Notes: generated by a model from the sequence alone, not told the origin. Shown: positions 1 through 11,800, numbered from the stretch's first letter. The stretch is DNA of 64,000 nt from Ignavibacteria bacterium (GCA_016716125.1 JADJWZ010000038.1:8844-72843); one strand, 5' to 3'. Numbers and translations are program-made.

Positions 1-645
1 AAAAAATACGAGCTTAAGGAGTCTTTAAAAACTAATTTAAAATTAAGAGGTAATGTTCCTGTTATTTTAAAAACAGAAGCTGTAGATAAAAATATTTTAA
101 CCCTGATGTCATCCGGCAGGACCAAGGAATATTCTGATGTAATATTCCAAAACGCTAAAGAGAATTGTTATAATTATAATTATCTCAAAAGTCATTACTT
201 ATTTTTCAAATCAGTAATAATTAGACCGGGGACACTTTTTAAGGAAAGCAGAAGAAGTCTTTTGATCAGATTATTTTTAGGTCATAAGATGACAGAGATC
301 TTCAGAAAGAAGTATTACAGTTCTGTATTAAAGTCTTATGAAATCAGGTCCGGAATAAAGAATAAAGTGAACAGCAGATATAAATTTACGCAGAGGCTGA
401 AATTTTACCCGAGGGATTTTTATTATTATTTCAGATACAGAAAATTTAAGGCGCGATCCAAAGAGTTATATGACGAAGCGCGTATTACTTTTAAGAATAA
501 TGAGAGGTCAAAGACAATTAAATTACTGATTCCGTCATTTGTTTTATATCCTCCGTCAATTTTTAAAAGAAACAAGATCAGTCTTTTTGTAAACTCATTT
601 AAGAACGGCACATCAGACAGAAAAACGAAAGAAATGAAAAAATGA
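1..645 (+). CDS. Partial protein, probable C-terminal part of a glycosyltransferase
   Basis: The reading frame is open from base 1, so the gene begins outside the window; an internal ATG at 106 is not a convincing start. About 214 residues are visible. They are very basic and rich in Lys, Arg, Tyr and Phe, with no recognisable catalytic motif. The link to glycosyltransferases is inferred from position: the next three genes on the same strand are family 2 glycosyltransferases, and many of these carry a basic helical tail like this one. The product could equally be an unrelated cell-surface biosynthesis protein. Confidence 0.5.
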   Translation, partial: KKYELKESLKTNLKLRGNVPVILKTEAVDKNILTLMSSGRTKEYSDVIFQNAKENCYNYNYLKSHYLFFKSVIIRPGTLFKESRRSLLIRLFLGHKMTEIFRKKYYSSVLKSYEIRSGIKNKVNSRYKFTQRLKFYPRDFYYYFRYRKFKARSKELYDEARITFKNNERSKTIKLLIPSFVLYPPSIFKRNKISLFVNSFKNGTSDRKTKEMKK

Positions 646-670
646 TCCGGCTTCTAACTGATCCCAGAAT

Positions 671-1426
671 ATGAAAAAAGGATTTTCAATCATCGTCTGC
701 TGCTATAACAGTTCAGAATTACTCAGGGAAACAATAAGGAGTTTATGCTCATTGATTTATTTAAAAGATTTCAGCGCTGAGATAATAATTATTGACAACG
801 CATCTACGGACAATACAGCTGATATAGCTTCGGGATTGTTAAAAGAATTTGAAAGTCCATTTGAATTCAGGATAGAATATGAGTCAAAACAGGGATTATC
901 TTTTGCAAGAAAGAAAGGGATCGAAGTCTCCGGCTACGATTATATTTTATTTTGCGATGATGACAACCGTCTTGATGAAAATTATCTGATAAATTCTTTC
1001 AGATTAATGGAAGGAAAAAATGAGATAGGAGCTTTGGGTGGAGTGAGCGAACCGGTTTCAGATATTATATTTCCTGATTGGTTTGAAGATTTCAAACAGA
1101 GTTATTCAGCCGGGAGACAGTCGGAAAGTAACGGGGAAATAATATCGGAGCTGCATTCATTATGGGGCGCGGGATTGGTATTAAGAAGAACTGCGATAGA
1201 AGGACTTTATAATAACGGTTTTCATTCATTGCTTTCAGACAGGACAGGAAGCAGTCTAACATCCGGAGGTGATACGGAATTATGTTATGCTTTGAGACTT
1301 GCAGGCTGGAAGATCTGGTTTGATGACAGTTTAAAACTCAAACACTTTCTCCCGGGGAAAAAGACTTACCTGGAATTATTTAAGAGAGCTCAACAGAGGT
1401 TTCGGCAGACAGAAGATAAACTTTGA
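671..1426 (+). CDS. Glycosyltransferase family 2, N-terminal part (frameshifted gene)
   Basis: This is a GT-A fold family 2 glycosyltransferase that would transfer a sugar from a nucleotide donor to a glycan. The N-terminal strand FSIIVCCYNSSELLRE, the DNAS segment and the metal-binding run CDDDNRL (near residue 97) are clear, as is the acceptor region WGAGLVLRR and the GGDTELCYALRLAGW segment. The frame stops at 1426, but the neighbouring frame continues with coherent protein (NRGFGRQKINFDAYLKNFF) from about 1392. One inserted base, or two missing, at about 1380-1392 has therefore split a gene of about 340 codons that runs to 1694. It could be a sequencing error or a real lesion. Confidence 0.85.
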   Translation: MKKGFSIIVCCYNSSELLRETIRSLCSLIYLKDFSAEIIIIDNASTDNTADIASGLLKEFESPFEFRIEYESKQGLSFARKKGIEVSGYDYILFCDDDNRLDENYLINSFRLMEGKNEIGALGGVSEPVSDIIFPDWFEDFKQSYSAGRQSESNGEIISELHSLWGAGLVLRRTAIEGLYNNGFHSLLSDRTGSSLTSGGDTELCYALRLAGWKIWFDDSLKLKHFLPGKKTYLELFKRAQQRFRQTEDKL

Positions 1427-1694
1427 CGCATATCTGAAAAACTTTTTCACGAACGGAAAAGGTGTTCAGGAAAAAGATACGGACTGGACAAAAAGATTTT
1501 TTTTTATGATAAAAAAAATGAGATCATACGGATTCCGAAAGATAATAAATTTCAGAAATCCGAATACGGGAGATCCTGAAATAATCCGGATGGAAAAGAC
1601 GATCGGCAGCATGCAGGAGCTTCTCAGACTTAAAAATGATTACGGAAAAATGATCACTGAAACCGGAAAATCAAAATGGATACGGCACAAATGA
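1392..1694 (+). pseudogene. C-terminal fragment of the preceding glycosyltransferase, after a frameshift
   Basis: This is the downstream part of the glycosyltransferase that starts at 671, read one frame over. The peptide continues smoothly from NRGFGRQKINFDAY through a stretch of aromatic and basic residues to the stop at 1694, so it is not an independent gene. An internal ATG at 1506 opens an apparent 62-codon ORF, but that is only part of the tail. The next glycosyltransferase starts 15 bases later, consistent with co-transcription. Confidence 0.7.
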
Positions 1695-1709
1695 AATTAA
1701 ATCATGTAA

Positions 1710-2699
1710 ATGATTAATCCTGAAATTTCCGTTATTACGACAGTATTAAATTGTGAAAAATATATACGGGAATCCATAGAAAGCATCCTTTTACAGACAT
1801 TCAGTGCATTTGAATACATCATTGTAGATGACGGTTCTGATGACGGCACTACGGAAATTATTAAAGAGTTTGCTTCGGCAGACAGCAGGATAGTCCCGGT
1901 CTATTTAGTAAAAAACATTGGCCGCGTATCATCGCTTAATAAGGCGCTTGATATTTCGAAAGGAAAATATATTGCCATTCAGGATGCTGACGATATATCC
2001 TTACAGGAAAGACTTTTTATTCAGTATAATTTTCTTGAAACGAATCCTGAATATTTACTTACCGGTTCAAACATACATATTATAAATGAAACAGGTGAAA
2101 TAATTTCCAATCCAATACGGCCTGAGAATGACAATGAATTGAAATTCAGTCTTCTTTTTAAATGTACATTTGCGAATCCCAGCATAATGTACAGAAGAAC
2201 TGTAATTACGGATTATAATCTGCGTTACGAAGAGGAATTTAACCATGCAGAAGATTTCCGGCTTATAACAATAATAAACAGTTTAGGGAAGGTGCACAAC
2301 ATTAAGGAAACATTGATACTGCACAGAAGACACGGAGAAAACAACAGCATAGTAAATTTTGACAAATTAAATTCCGGCAGTACGTCAATTGTGAAGGAAA
2401 ATTTCTTTCAGCTTGGAATTGAGATCAGCGAGGAAAGAGCGCTGAGAATTAGAAAACTATTTTCTTCCAAAGGAATTGACAAGGAAAATGTGCTTGAAGA
2501 TATCCGGTTTTTGTTTCTTGCCATAAAGGAATTTCAGTCGAGGTACAGAACCGTAAAGAACCGTGAAGTAATACGGACACTTAAGCGAATGTTGAAATGG
2601 CTGGGTAAAAAGAATTTATTATTAAAGCCGGATTATCTTGCTTTATATAACTCGATTCTGACTTATTACCTCAAAGAAACATTTTTTTTAAAGAATTAA
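1710..2699 (+). CDS. Glycosyltransferase family 2
   Basis: A 329-residue family 2 (GT-A) glycosyltransferase, probably cytoplasmic, acting in polysaccharide or lipopolysaccharide assembly. It shows the N-terminal signature PEISVITTVLNCEKYI, the nucleotide-binding VDDGSDDGT near residue 38, and the metal-binding IQDADD near residue 91. A basic C-terminal extension of about 100 residues is predicted to be helical. No membrane segment is evident. It follows two other glycosyltransferase frames on the same strand, so it belongs to a glycan-synthesis cluster cut by the window edge. The sugar specificity cannot be read from sequence. Confidence 0.88.
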   Translation: MINPEISVITTVLNCEKYIRESIESILLQTFSAFEYIIVDDGSDDGTTEIIKEFASADSRIVPVYLVKNIGRVSSLNKALDISKGKYIAIQDADDISLQERLFIQYNFLETNPEYLLTGSNIHIINETGEIISNPIRPENDNELKFSLLFKCTFANPSIMYRRTVITDYNLRYEEEFNHAEDFRLITIINSLGKVHNIKETLILHRRHGENNSIVNFDKLNSGSTSIVKENFFQLGIEISEERALRIRKLFSSKGIDKENVLEDIRFLFLAIKEFQSRYRTVKNREVIRTLKRMLKWLGKKNLLLKPDYLALYNSILTYYLKETFFLKN

Positions 2700-2905
2700 A
2701 TTATTATTTTAATCCGTCCCAAAAACATTCAAATAATATTATTGCATTTCTTTACAATTTAAGGTTACAAATTGTGATATAATTAATGTAAATTTTTTTA
2801 TAAATACATTTTTTACATTAAAAGTAATCATTAAATTATCAGGCAAATTCTTATATCTTCAGAAATTAAAGCTTTGTTTTTAATTAAACCAATGCCTTTT
2901 ATTAT

Positions 2906-3874
2906 ATGAAATTTAATAATAATTCCGGAAAACTCATCTCTGTAATCATTCCTTTTTACAACAGAGTGGAGTTACTGAATTCATCTATAAAATCTGTTAT
3001 AAACCAGACATATAAACCGATCGAAGTTATCTTAATTGATGACTTCTCGAAAGAGAAATTTGATCTTTCCGGTCTGGAAAAATACAGATCTGCTGATTTT
3101 AATATTAAGCTTATTAGAAACAGTAAAAATCTAGGTCCTGGATTATCAAGGGAAGCAGGAAGACTCATCGCCAAAGGTGATTACTTTTCTTATCTTGATT
3201 CTGATGATTTCTGGCACAGGGAATTCCTGGAAAAGTTAATTGATACAATGGAAAAAAATCCAAAAGCAGGAATGGCATATTGTAAGACGCTTCTTATCAG
3301 AAGCAAAGGAAATTTTCTGAGGAATAAAAATGATGATACATTCCATTCTATCATACCTGTAATATTTGATGTTCACGGAAGACCATGGGCTACCGGCGCA
3401 TGCATCTGGAGAAGGGAAATCGTAAATAAAATCGGTCCATGGACGGATTCAAGGATCTGGGAAGATTATGAATATGATATCAGAGCAGCGAAGATAAATA
3501 ATAATATTGTTCATGTTCCTGAAGTTCTGTTTTATGTCAATATGGATTCAAAGGAAAAAATTTCTCTTGTAAAGAACACAAAAAAAATGATAGAAGATAA
3601 AGCGCGTTCAATTCTGAATATCTCAAGACAATTAAGAAATTCAAAATTCAGAGAGAACCTTGAGATCCGGGACAGAATTGTTTATTTTCTTCTTACATCA
3701 TGCGCTACTTTATCCGATTATAAATCCAGTATACCGATCATCAATGAAATGTTCAATGAATATTACAATTGGAAAAACCGGAAAAATTATTTCGTAAATG
3801 CCATGACTTATATTTCTCCGTACAGAATAAATTCAAAAGTATTCAGAAAAATAAGACAGCAAAGCCAAAACTAA
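2906..3874 (+). CDS. Glycosyltransferase family 2
   Basis: A 322-residue family 2 glycosyltransferase. ISVIIPFYNRVELL opens the GT-A domain, LIDDFSKE is the nucleotide-binding loop and YLDSDDFW carries the DxD metal site. ATGACIWRREIV and WEDYEYDIRAA form the acceptor-side signature. A 206-base AT-rich gap separates it from the preceding glycosyltransferase, so it may have its own promoter. The stop lies 20 bases before the start of the large secreted peptidase gene. Confidence 0.88.
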   Translation: MKFNNNSGKLISVIIPFYNRVELLNSSIKSVINQTYKPIEVILIDDFSKEKFDLSGLEKYRSADFNIKLIRNSKNLGPGLSREAGRLIAKGDYFSYLDSDDFWHREFLEKLIDTMEKNPKAGMAYCKTLLIRSKGNFLRNKNDDTFHSIIPVIFDVHGRPWATGACIWRREIVNKIGPWTDSRIWEDYEYDIRAAKINNNIVHVPEVLFYVNMDSKEKISLVKNTKKMIEDKARSILNISRQLRNSKFRENLEIRDRIVYFLLTSCATLSDYKSSIPIINEMFNEYYNWKNRKNYFVNAMTYISPYRINSKVFRKIRQQSQN

Positions 3875-3894
3875 AATTTAAAATTTATGCTGAT

Positions 3895-6800
3895 ATGATA
3901 AATAAAAATATTTTACTAAAATTTAGAAGTTTCAGATATTTCAGCTTATTGCTGTTCTTTATTTCTATAAATTTATTTCGTACCGCTGAGCCGTTGTATT
4001 CACAATCGAATCCAAACTGGATAACTCCAAACAGGACTTACCTGAAAATGTATGTAGTCAGCGACGGTATGAACAGGATCAGCAGGGCTGATTTTGTTTC
4101 CGCCGGTATCAATACAACCGGTCTTGATCCGAGGACAGTTAAAGTTTACAATAAAGGACTGCAGATCCCGATATTTTTTTCCGGAGAGCAGGACGGTGTC
4201 TTTAATGACAATGATTTTTTTGATTTTTACGGTACAAGGAATTACGGAGGAATGGTAAATACTTATGATCAGAACAATGTGGTTGCATATATTACTGATG
4301 AGTATTTCAATCAGTATTCAGATACGAATATTTACTGGGCGGACTGGGGCGGAGCAAACGGGATCAGATATCAGAATTTAAATTACACTGCAGGCGCTTC
4401 ATTTCAGAATAATTATTTTACGGACAAAATTCATTTTGAAAAAGATCTGCTTTATAGTCAGGGTGAAAATATCTCGGGGTCTGATTTCAGATATTTATCT
4501 ACAGAAAAATTTCTCGGTGAAGGCTGGTACTGGAAGCGGCTGCAGAATACGGAAATTTTATCGGATACTTTTACAATTCCCGTCCAAAGCAATTCTCCTC
4601 AAAACTCTACAATAAAACTTTTTGCATATCCTGGGACGCAAAATTTAAATATCACTAATGAGCATTCTCTTGAAATTCGCGTTAACGGTGTTCTGATAAA
4701 TACAATCCAAACGGATAATTTCAAAAGAATTGATACTACATTATCATTTGCCTCATCTGTTCTGTCGGAGAGTTCTGTTAATACTGTTTCTGTAAAGTAC
4801 AATGCGCAGCCGGGATTTACAGGCATTATGTATTTCGATTTCTTTGAAGTCAGTTATCCCCGTAAATTTTCTCTGATTGATAAAAAATTATCCGCCGTAA
4901 TAAATAATGCTGATACTTCTTCCAGATCTTTCAGAGTCAGCGGATACAGTAATTCATCTCCGGTTTATATTTATGATGTATTAAATAATTTCAGGATCAC
5001 AAATTTCACATTCAATGCCGATACATTAAAATATTCAGCCCGCGGAAACAGCAATATACAGATCGTTAATGATACTATAAGAAACAAACCGTTTAAGATA
5101 AAGCAGCGGCAGGTTCCAAATCTGGTCTCATCTTCAAACGGCGCGGATTATCTTATAATTTATAATTCAATTTTTGAATCACAGGCTGAGCAGCTGAGAT
5201 CATTCAGAAATTCACACGACGGTTACAGATCGGTGAAGGCGGAGGTAGAGGATATTTATGATATATTCGGATACGGTCTTGAAGATCCACTTTCAGTCAG
5301 GTATTTCACAAACTATGTTAATGAAAACTGGCAGCTGCCTAAAAATAAATTTATTTGTCTCTTTGGAAGAGGTTCGCTTGATCCGAAAAAAAATTCTTCG
5401 GGTTCAGTCTATTACAAAAATCTTGTGCCGGTTTACGGTTATCCTAATTCAGAAGGTTATTTCGCTAATTTCAATTTCGGATCATTCTTTTATTATCCTC
5501 AGGTAAGCGTCGGCAGACTTCCGGCTTATACAGCATCCGAAGCTCAGATCATGGTAGACAAGATCATTGCTTATGAAAGTCTTCCTTATGAGAACTGGAA
5601 TAAAAATTTTACATTTATTACTAACGGAAGCACTCTTCAGGAACAGGCATCACATCAGAACAGATCCAATTTTGACGCCAGCGTTTTTATAGCTACACCT
5701 CCTATTTCGGGCATAGTAAATAAAATATACAGGTACGATACTTCAGGAATTATAGCTTATAATTATGCTGACTCTATAATTAAAACATTCAACGAAGGCA
5801 GTATATATGTAAATTACAGAGGACATGCAGGAAGTCATGACTGGGAAATTATGATGCGTGATCCGGATGTTTTAAACAACGGTAATAAACTGCCTTTGGT
5901 AATCAGTCTGACCTGCTTTACGGGAGAGACTGCAAAGCCTGAGTTCAGGGCTTTTATGGAAAAATTTTTATATCTGCCTAATAAAGGAGCGATCGGCGGA
6001 GTGAGTACAACGGGCTGGAGCTTTTCCACAAACGGCAATGATTTCGGATCATATATGCTTCAGACTTTCAAAACTGATACTGCGAGAAAAATGGGTGACC
6101 TGATAAAGTTTGCAGGTATAAGCATGAGCAGAGATTCTTTATCTTTTTCCATAAGACATACAATTAACTGTTATAATCTTGCGGGCGATCCCGGTTTAAA
6201 CCTGAAATATCAGAAGACTCCTGATTTTAAGATCACCAATGCAGACTATAAAATTGAGCCAAAGTCTGTTTCATTGAATACACCTGCAACCATTACTATT
6301 AATCCGATAAATATCGGTATCAATGCTGATTCATGCTTAATCAGATTTCAGCTTATTAAAAATAATGTAAACGCATCTTTTAAAGATACTATCATCAGAG
6401 CTTTTGATGTTAGAAAAGAAATAAGGCATAATTTCCGAATTGACACACTTGGCATTTACAAAATGAAAGTAGTTCTTGATGTAAATGACAGATATCCTCT
6501 GGAAAATCCCAATGACAATATACTTATAGTTGACATACCGCTGATGGAAAGTTCTTTTATCCCGATCAGACCTGCAGATAATTCAGTGATATTCAGGGAC
6601 AGCGTAGAGTTTGTAATACTCAATCCAAATTTTGATTATGGTCAGAGTAATATAAAGATAATTGCTGAAATGGATACGGCGGGTAATTACAACTCTCCCG
6701 TAAAAAAGACCTTCACTAATCTGAACATTAAAGAAGGCGCTACTTTATTTAAAACTTCATTACCTGTTTTAAATAACAATACTTTATATTACTGGAGAGC

Positions 6801-8802
6801 AAGGTCTGTCATAGATTCCGATACATCTTCATGGTCTGAAAATTATAATTTCCTTTATAATAACGGAATAGCTTTTAATAATAAATACAACCGGTTTATA
6901 GGTGAAAATCTTCCGGTTGTAATTTCTAAATCTGAAAAAGATCAGTTTGATATTTCCGAGATGCATAATACATATTTTTCAGATGAAGGGATCAAATTAA
7001 AAGATGAAGATGCGTTGCTTTATGTGAGATCTTACGGAAGTAATGCGGAAGAAGCGTCATATTTCAGCGTAGGTAACAGCAACCTTTATATTGACGGAGG
7101 TAAAAATACCGGACTTAATTTCCTCAAAGTAAAAAAGCTTGACGGTAAAATTCTGCAGTTCAAAAATCTGAAAATGTCCGACTCAACGGCTTCAAATGAT
7201 TCTCTGCTGACTTTTCTTAATACATTTGATTCAACTCATTATCTGATGCTTCTTAATGCAGCTTACTTCCCCGGCGGGAAAAAATTGATGGCAAATACAA
7301 GAGCAAAGCTTCGTGAATTCGGCAGTGTTTACGCTGACTCTATCGGACTTCTTTCCTATTTTCATTCATGGGCGTTTATCGGATATTTGGGAGCAGCTCC
7401 GTCGCAGGCGTCTGAAATGTTTGATGCATGCTGCAGACCTGCGTTAAACTGTCTTGACTGCGATCACTGGTTTGAAGCTGTTACTACAATGAATGTAAAA
7501 TTCCGGAGCACATCGGGTTATGTATCTAATATAATCGGACCTGCAAGCTCATGGTATGATTTTTCATGGACAGGTCAGACATTCCCGAACAGTTCACTTG
7601 GATTTGATGTGATAGGAATTGCAAGAAACGGAACGGAGACATTACTCAGACAGAATCTGCAGACATCAAATTTCAATGAACTTGCAACCATTAATGCAGA
7701 GCAGTATCCAAAACTAAAATTTAACGCTTTACTGAATATCGATACTTTGACAGGTACATTATCTCCTGTCCTCAATTCTTTAAAGGTAAATTATTCCGCT
7801 GCATCTGAGTTAATATTAATAAAAAATTCTCTGCAGTACAGCGCTTCAGATAAAGACAGAAACGCAGTGAATTTTTCATTTGATTATTCAAATAACGGAT
7901 ACAAATATATTTTCGGAACGATTGTAAACCTTTACAACAAATCTGTTTACGATTCTAATCTGATCTCAACAGATACTGTAACAACAATTTTAAAGACTGA
8001 CAGCATTTTAACTTACGCTAACAATTTCACCAAACCCGATTTTAGAGACAGCACCCGCGTCTGGGTTGTAATCAAACCGGTTAAAGATCAGAATGAATTT
8101 TACTATTTCAACAACGACGCGGATATTCCCCTTACGGCATTATCTTCATCTGTAAAAAATGATATTAAAATTTCCGCTGACGGAAAGGTAATATATGACG
8201 GCGAAACTGTAAGAAAGAATCCTGATTTAAGGATTGAACTTACAGGTGAAAGGAATTATACTGATTTAAGCGATACTTCATTAGTAACACTGAGACTTAA
8301 CGGAATTTATATACCTTATTTTGCTAAAGGTAATATGAATCCGGAATTGAAGTTCATAGAATCTGACAACCAAAACAGTCCGGGAATTTTTTCCCTGATG
8401 CTGAATACCGAACTAAATTACGGATCAAACCGGTTAAGCATTTCTTATAAAAATACAGATGAAAATTCAGATTCACTTTCGATGGAATTATTAGTTTCAA
8501 ACGAAACCGGGATTACAGGATTGTATAATTATCCTAACCCCATGAGAGGTGAAACATTCTTTATGTTTGATATAACTTCTCCTGATATAGTACCTTCAGT
8601 CAGATTAAAGATTTACACTGTACAGGGCCGGTTAATAAAAGAAATTTTTACACAGCCGGCTTTTGGATCAAATCAGATAATATGGGACGGAAGGGACAAT
8701 GACGGTGATTTTGTAGCTAACGGAACTTATCTCTATAAATTATTTACGGACGGGAATAATAAAACTGAAACACCTGTTCAAAAGCTTGTAGTACTCAAAT
8801 AA
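3895..8802 (+). CDS. T9SS-exported gingipain-like C25 cysteine peptidase, copy A
   Basis: A 1,635-residue secreted protein. I place the start at 3895, where an ATG is followed directly by a signal peptide (MINKNILLKF, then a hydrophobic core ending in LYSQ); the frame is open upstream to 3769, but that part overlaps the glycosyltransferase. The N-terminal region resembles PorU-type C25 peptidases. The catalytic pair is visible as RGHAGSHDW (His644) and SLTCFTGE (Cys674), spaced 30 residues apart as expected for family C25. Residues about 1040-1165 resemble a FAM3/ILEI-like domain and are followed by a Cys-rich CCRPALNCLDCDHW. Residues about 1543-1635 are a type A T9SS sorting domain (YNYPNPMRGET to KLVVLK). 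It is paralogous to the next gene over its whole length. Whether it acts as the T9SS sortase or as a cargo peptidase is open; typical PorU lacks the sorting domain. Confidence 0.9.
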   Translation: MINKNILLKFRSFRYFSLLLFFISINLFRTAEPLYSQSNPNWITPNRTYLKMYVVSDGMNRISRADFVSAGINTTGLDPRTVKVYNKGLQIPIFFSGEQDGVFNDNDFFDFYGTRNYGGMVNTYDQNNVVAYITDEYFNQYSDTNIYWADWGGANGIRYQNLNYTAGASFQNNYFTDKIHFEKDLLYSQGENISGSDFRYLSTEKFLGEGWYWKRLQNTEILSDTFTIPVQSNSPQNSTIKLFAYPGTQNLNITNEHSLEIRVNGVLINTIQTDNFKRIDTTLSFASSVLSESSVNTVSVKYNAQPGFTGIMYFDFFEVSYPRKFSLIDKKLSAVINNADTSSRSFRVSGYSNSSPVYIYDVLNNFRITNFTFNADTLKYSARGNSNIQIVNDTIRNKPFKIKQRQVPNLVSSSNGADYLIIYNSIFESQAEQLRSFRNSHDGYRSVKAEVEDIYDIFGYGLEDPLSVRYFTNYVNENWQLPKNKFICLFGRGSLDPKKNSSGSVYYKNLVPVYGYPNSEGYFANFNFGSFFYYPQVSVGRLPAYTASEAQIMVDKIIAYESLPYENWNKNFTFITNGSTLQEQASHQNRSNFDASVFIATPPISGIVNKIYRYDTSGIIAYNYADSIIKTFNEGSIYVNYRGHAGSHDWEIMMRDPDVLNNGNKLPLVISLTCFTGETAKPEFRAFMEKFLYLPNKGAIGGVSTTGWSFSTNGNDFGSYMLQTFKTDTARKMGDLIKFAGISMSRDSLSFSIRHTINCYNLAGDPGLNLKYQKTPDFKITNADYKIEPKSVSLNTPATITINPINIGINADSCLIRFQLIKNNVNASFKDTIIRAFDVRKEIRHNFRIDTLGIYKMKVVLDVNDRYPLENPNDNILIVDIPLMESSFIPIRPADNSVIFRDSVEFVILNPNFDYGQSNIKIIAEMDTAGNYNSPVKKTFTNLNIKEGATLFKTSLPVLNNNTLYYWRARSVIDSDTSSWSENYNFLYNNGIAFNNKYNRFIGENLPVVISKSEKDQFDISEMHNTYFSDEGIKLKDEDALLYVRSYGSNAEEASYFSVGNSNLYIDGGKNTGLNFLKVKKLDGKILQFKNLKMSDSTASNDSLLTFLNTFDSTHYLMLLNAAYFPGGKKLMANTRAKLREFGSVYADSIGLLSYFHSWAFIGYLGAAPSQASEMFDACCRPALNCLDCDHWFEAVTTMNVKFRSTSGYVSNIIGPASSWYDFSWTGQTFPNSSLGFDVIGIARNGTETLLRQNLQTSNFNELATINAEQYPKLKFNALLNIDTLTGTLSPVLNSLKVNYSAASELILIKNSLQYSASDKDRNAVNFSFDYSNNGYKYIFGTIVNLYNKSVYDSNLISTDTVTTILKTDSILTYANNFTKPDFRDSTRVWVVIKPVKDQNEFYYFNNDADIPLTALSSSVKNDIKISADGKVIYDGETVRKNPDLRIELTGERNYTDLSDTSLVTLRLNGIYIPYFAKGNMNPELKFIESDNQNSPGIFSLMLNTELNYGSNRLSISYKNTDENSDSLSMELLVSNETGITGLYNYPNPMRGETFFMFDITSPDIVPSVRLKIYTVQGRLIKEIFTQPAFGSNQIIWDGRDNDGDFVANGTYLYKLFTDGNNKTETPVQKLVVLK

Positions 8803-8845
8803 AAACCTAATATATATTTATAATCAATATTCTAAAAATTTTTTA

Positions 8846-11800
8846 ATGAAAAAAATATTTTTTTCCGTAATATTCCTGTTAGTAATTTCAGAAATATTAA
8901 CGGCTCAGGATTACAACTGGATCACACCAAATAAAACTTATCTTAAAATGTATGTCGCGGATAACGGCATGTACAGGGTTAACAGGATTGATTTCACTAA
9001 TGCAGGAATAAATACAACCGGTATTGATCCGAGAACGATAAAGCTATACAATAAAGGCATACAGCTTCCCGTTTATTTTTCAGGACAGCAGGACGGCACG
9101 TTTGATGCGAATGACTATTTTGATTTTTACGGCGAAAGAAATTACGGCGGACTTGTAAAATCTTTCGACCATAACAACAATCTCGTTTATACAACCGATG
9201 AATATCACAATGAGTATTCCGATACTAATGTATACTGGGCAGACTGGGGCGGAGCTTTAGGCGCAAGGTATTCGGATATGAATTATCCTGTGGTTACTCC
9301 ATATTCCGGAAGTTCATTTAATGATAAAATTGTTTTTGATAAAAATAATTTTTATTCACAGGGTGAAAATATCAGCGCTACTGATTACAGATTTCTCAAT
9401 ACTGAAAAATTTCAGGGCGAAGGCTGGTTCTGGACTACATTAAATAACAATCAGACGCTTACGGAAACGTTTTCACTTCCCTATCTCAGTCCTGTCGTAA
9501 GCAATGCTTCGATTTATATATTTGCTTATCCGAGAGTAAGAAATACTTCCGTACTGAATGAACATAACCTTGAAGTAAAGGTAAACGGGAATTTAGTTGC
9601 TTATATTTCAAAGAATGATTTTTTAAGATTTGACAGTACGATTACTTTTACCAGCTCATTTCTCGTAACCGGAACGAATACAGTTACCATTAAATATATA
9701 CCGGCAACTGGAACAACAGGCGGAGTGCATTTTGATAATTTTAAAATTCAGTATCCGAGAAGATTCGCTTTCGAAAATTCTGTAATGTCAGGCAACCTGT
9801 CTTCTTCTGCCGATACCACCACAAAATTTTTCAGGTTAAGCGGATATAATTCCGGAAACCCTGTAAATATTTATGATGTAAATAATTTCAAAAGAATTAC
9901 CGGCAGCAGCTTTACGCTCGATACACTAAAATTTTCAGGCAAGAGCAATTCAAACTTTCAGATAGTAAATAGCAACATTACAAAAAAACCTTTCAGGATA
10001 AAACAGAAGCAGGTTCCGAATTTAGTCTCCGCTTCAAACGGAGCGGATTACCTCATCATATACAATAAGCTTTTTATTTCACAGGCAGAGCAATTAAAAA
10101 ATTACAGGTCGACAAAAGACGGATACAGATCATTAAAGGTTGATATTGAAGATATATATGATATATTTAATTATGGATTGGAAAATCCGGCAGCGGGAAG
10201 AACTTTTGTAAAATACGTTTATGATAACTGGCAGCTTCCGAAACTTGGATATGTATGTTTGTTTGGAAGAGGTTCGCTTGATCCGAAGAAAAATCTTGCA
10301 AGTTCTACATACAGCAATAACCTGGTACCTGTTTACGGCAATCCTCCTTCTGACGGATATTACACAAATTTTAATATGGGTACATTCTGTTATTATCCGA
10401 TGGTTTCAGTCGGAAGACTTCCGGCTTATTCCGAAATTGAAGCACAGAACATGGTTGATAAAATAATCGGATATGAAAATGAACCTCCTGCATTCTGGTC
10501 AAAAAACTTTGCTTTCATTACCGGCGGCGGAACGACTGCAGAACAGAACGGTCATATTTCAAAATCGAATTATGATATTGGAGTGTTTATTGACATTGCC
10601 CCTATTTTTGGTAACCCGATAAAAATTTACAGAAATGACATTCCCGGGAATATTACATTTAATATTAAAGACTCAGTAAAAAATGTTTTCGACAGAGGCA
10701 CTATGTTTATGAATTTCAGAGGACATGCAGGAAGTCACGACTGGGAAATTGCAATGAATGATCCTAACACTCTTTCAAACGGAAATAAACTTCCTGTCGT
10801 GCTGAGTCTTACTTGTTTTACAGGAGAAAATTCCAAATCAGATTACAGAGGTTTCAGCGAAAGATTCTTATATCTGAAAGATAAAGGCGCAATCGGCTTT
10901 ATCGGAACAACAGGATGGAGTTATTCACAGTTTGGAAATGATTTCGGTTCTCATATTCTCGCTTCTATGAAAAATGACTCGACCAGAAGGATAGGTGATC
11001 TGATGAAATATGCCAATAAACAGATGAGCAAAGATTCACTGTCATTCAGCATCAGGCATACATTAAACTGTTATTCACTTATCGGCGATCCGGCGGCAAA
11101 GTTAAATCTGCCGAGAACTCCTGAATATTCAGTTACGAATTCAGATTATAAATTATCCAATGAATTTCCCGGAGTCGGAGAAAATATAACTCTGACTGCT
11201 TATCCTAAAAATTACGGACTGAATTCCGATTCACTGAAAATACGTTTTCAGGTTTTCAGAAATAGTCAGGTCTATTATACAAAAGATACTATCCGCAGAA
11301 ATTTCAGGAATCTTGATTCAGTCGCTTACACATTTAAAGCGGATTCTTCGGGTATTTATAATATGACCGTAAACCTTGATCAGGACAACTGGAATCCAAA
11401 TGAGGTCAAAACAAACAACACGCTGAATGTAGATATACCTGTTAAAAATATTGCATTCATGCCATTGAAACCGGTAAATAATTCAATTGTGACTACAGAT
11501 AGTGTTGAGTTTACTTGTTTGAATCCTTTAATCCTAACTTCCATTAACAGTGTAAAGGTAATTCTTCAGATGGATACGAGCCGGAATTTTAATTCACCTC
11601 TTTTAAAGACCTTTGCAAATACTAACATAAGCGGAGCTGCAACAAAATTTAAAACTTCAGTATCAATTCCGGTAAGTAACAGGATTCATTACTGGCGGAC
11701 AAATAGTGTTATAAATTCCGACAGCACCGGCTGGTCAGGTACTCAGAATTTTGTATATCAGAATCTCAATACTCTAAGAGGTACGAATATAGAAACTCAG

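Noticed and set aside
3769..3894. Upstream extension of C25 peptidase copy A
   Set aside because: It overlaps the preceding glycosyltransferase, and the ATG at 3895 is followed by a proper signal peptide.
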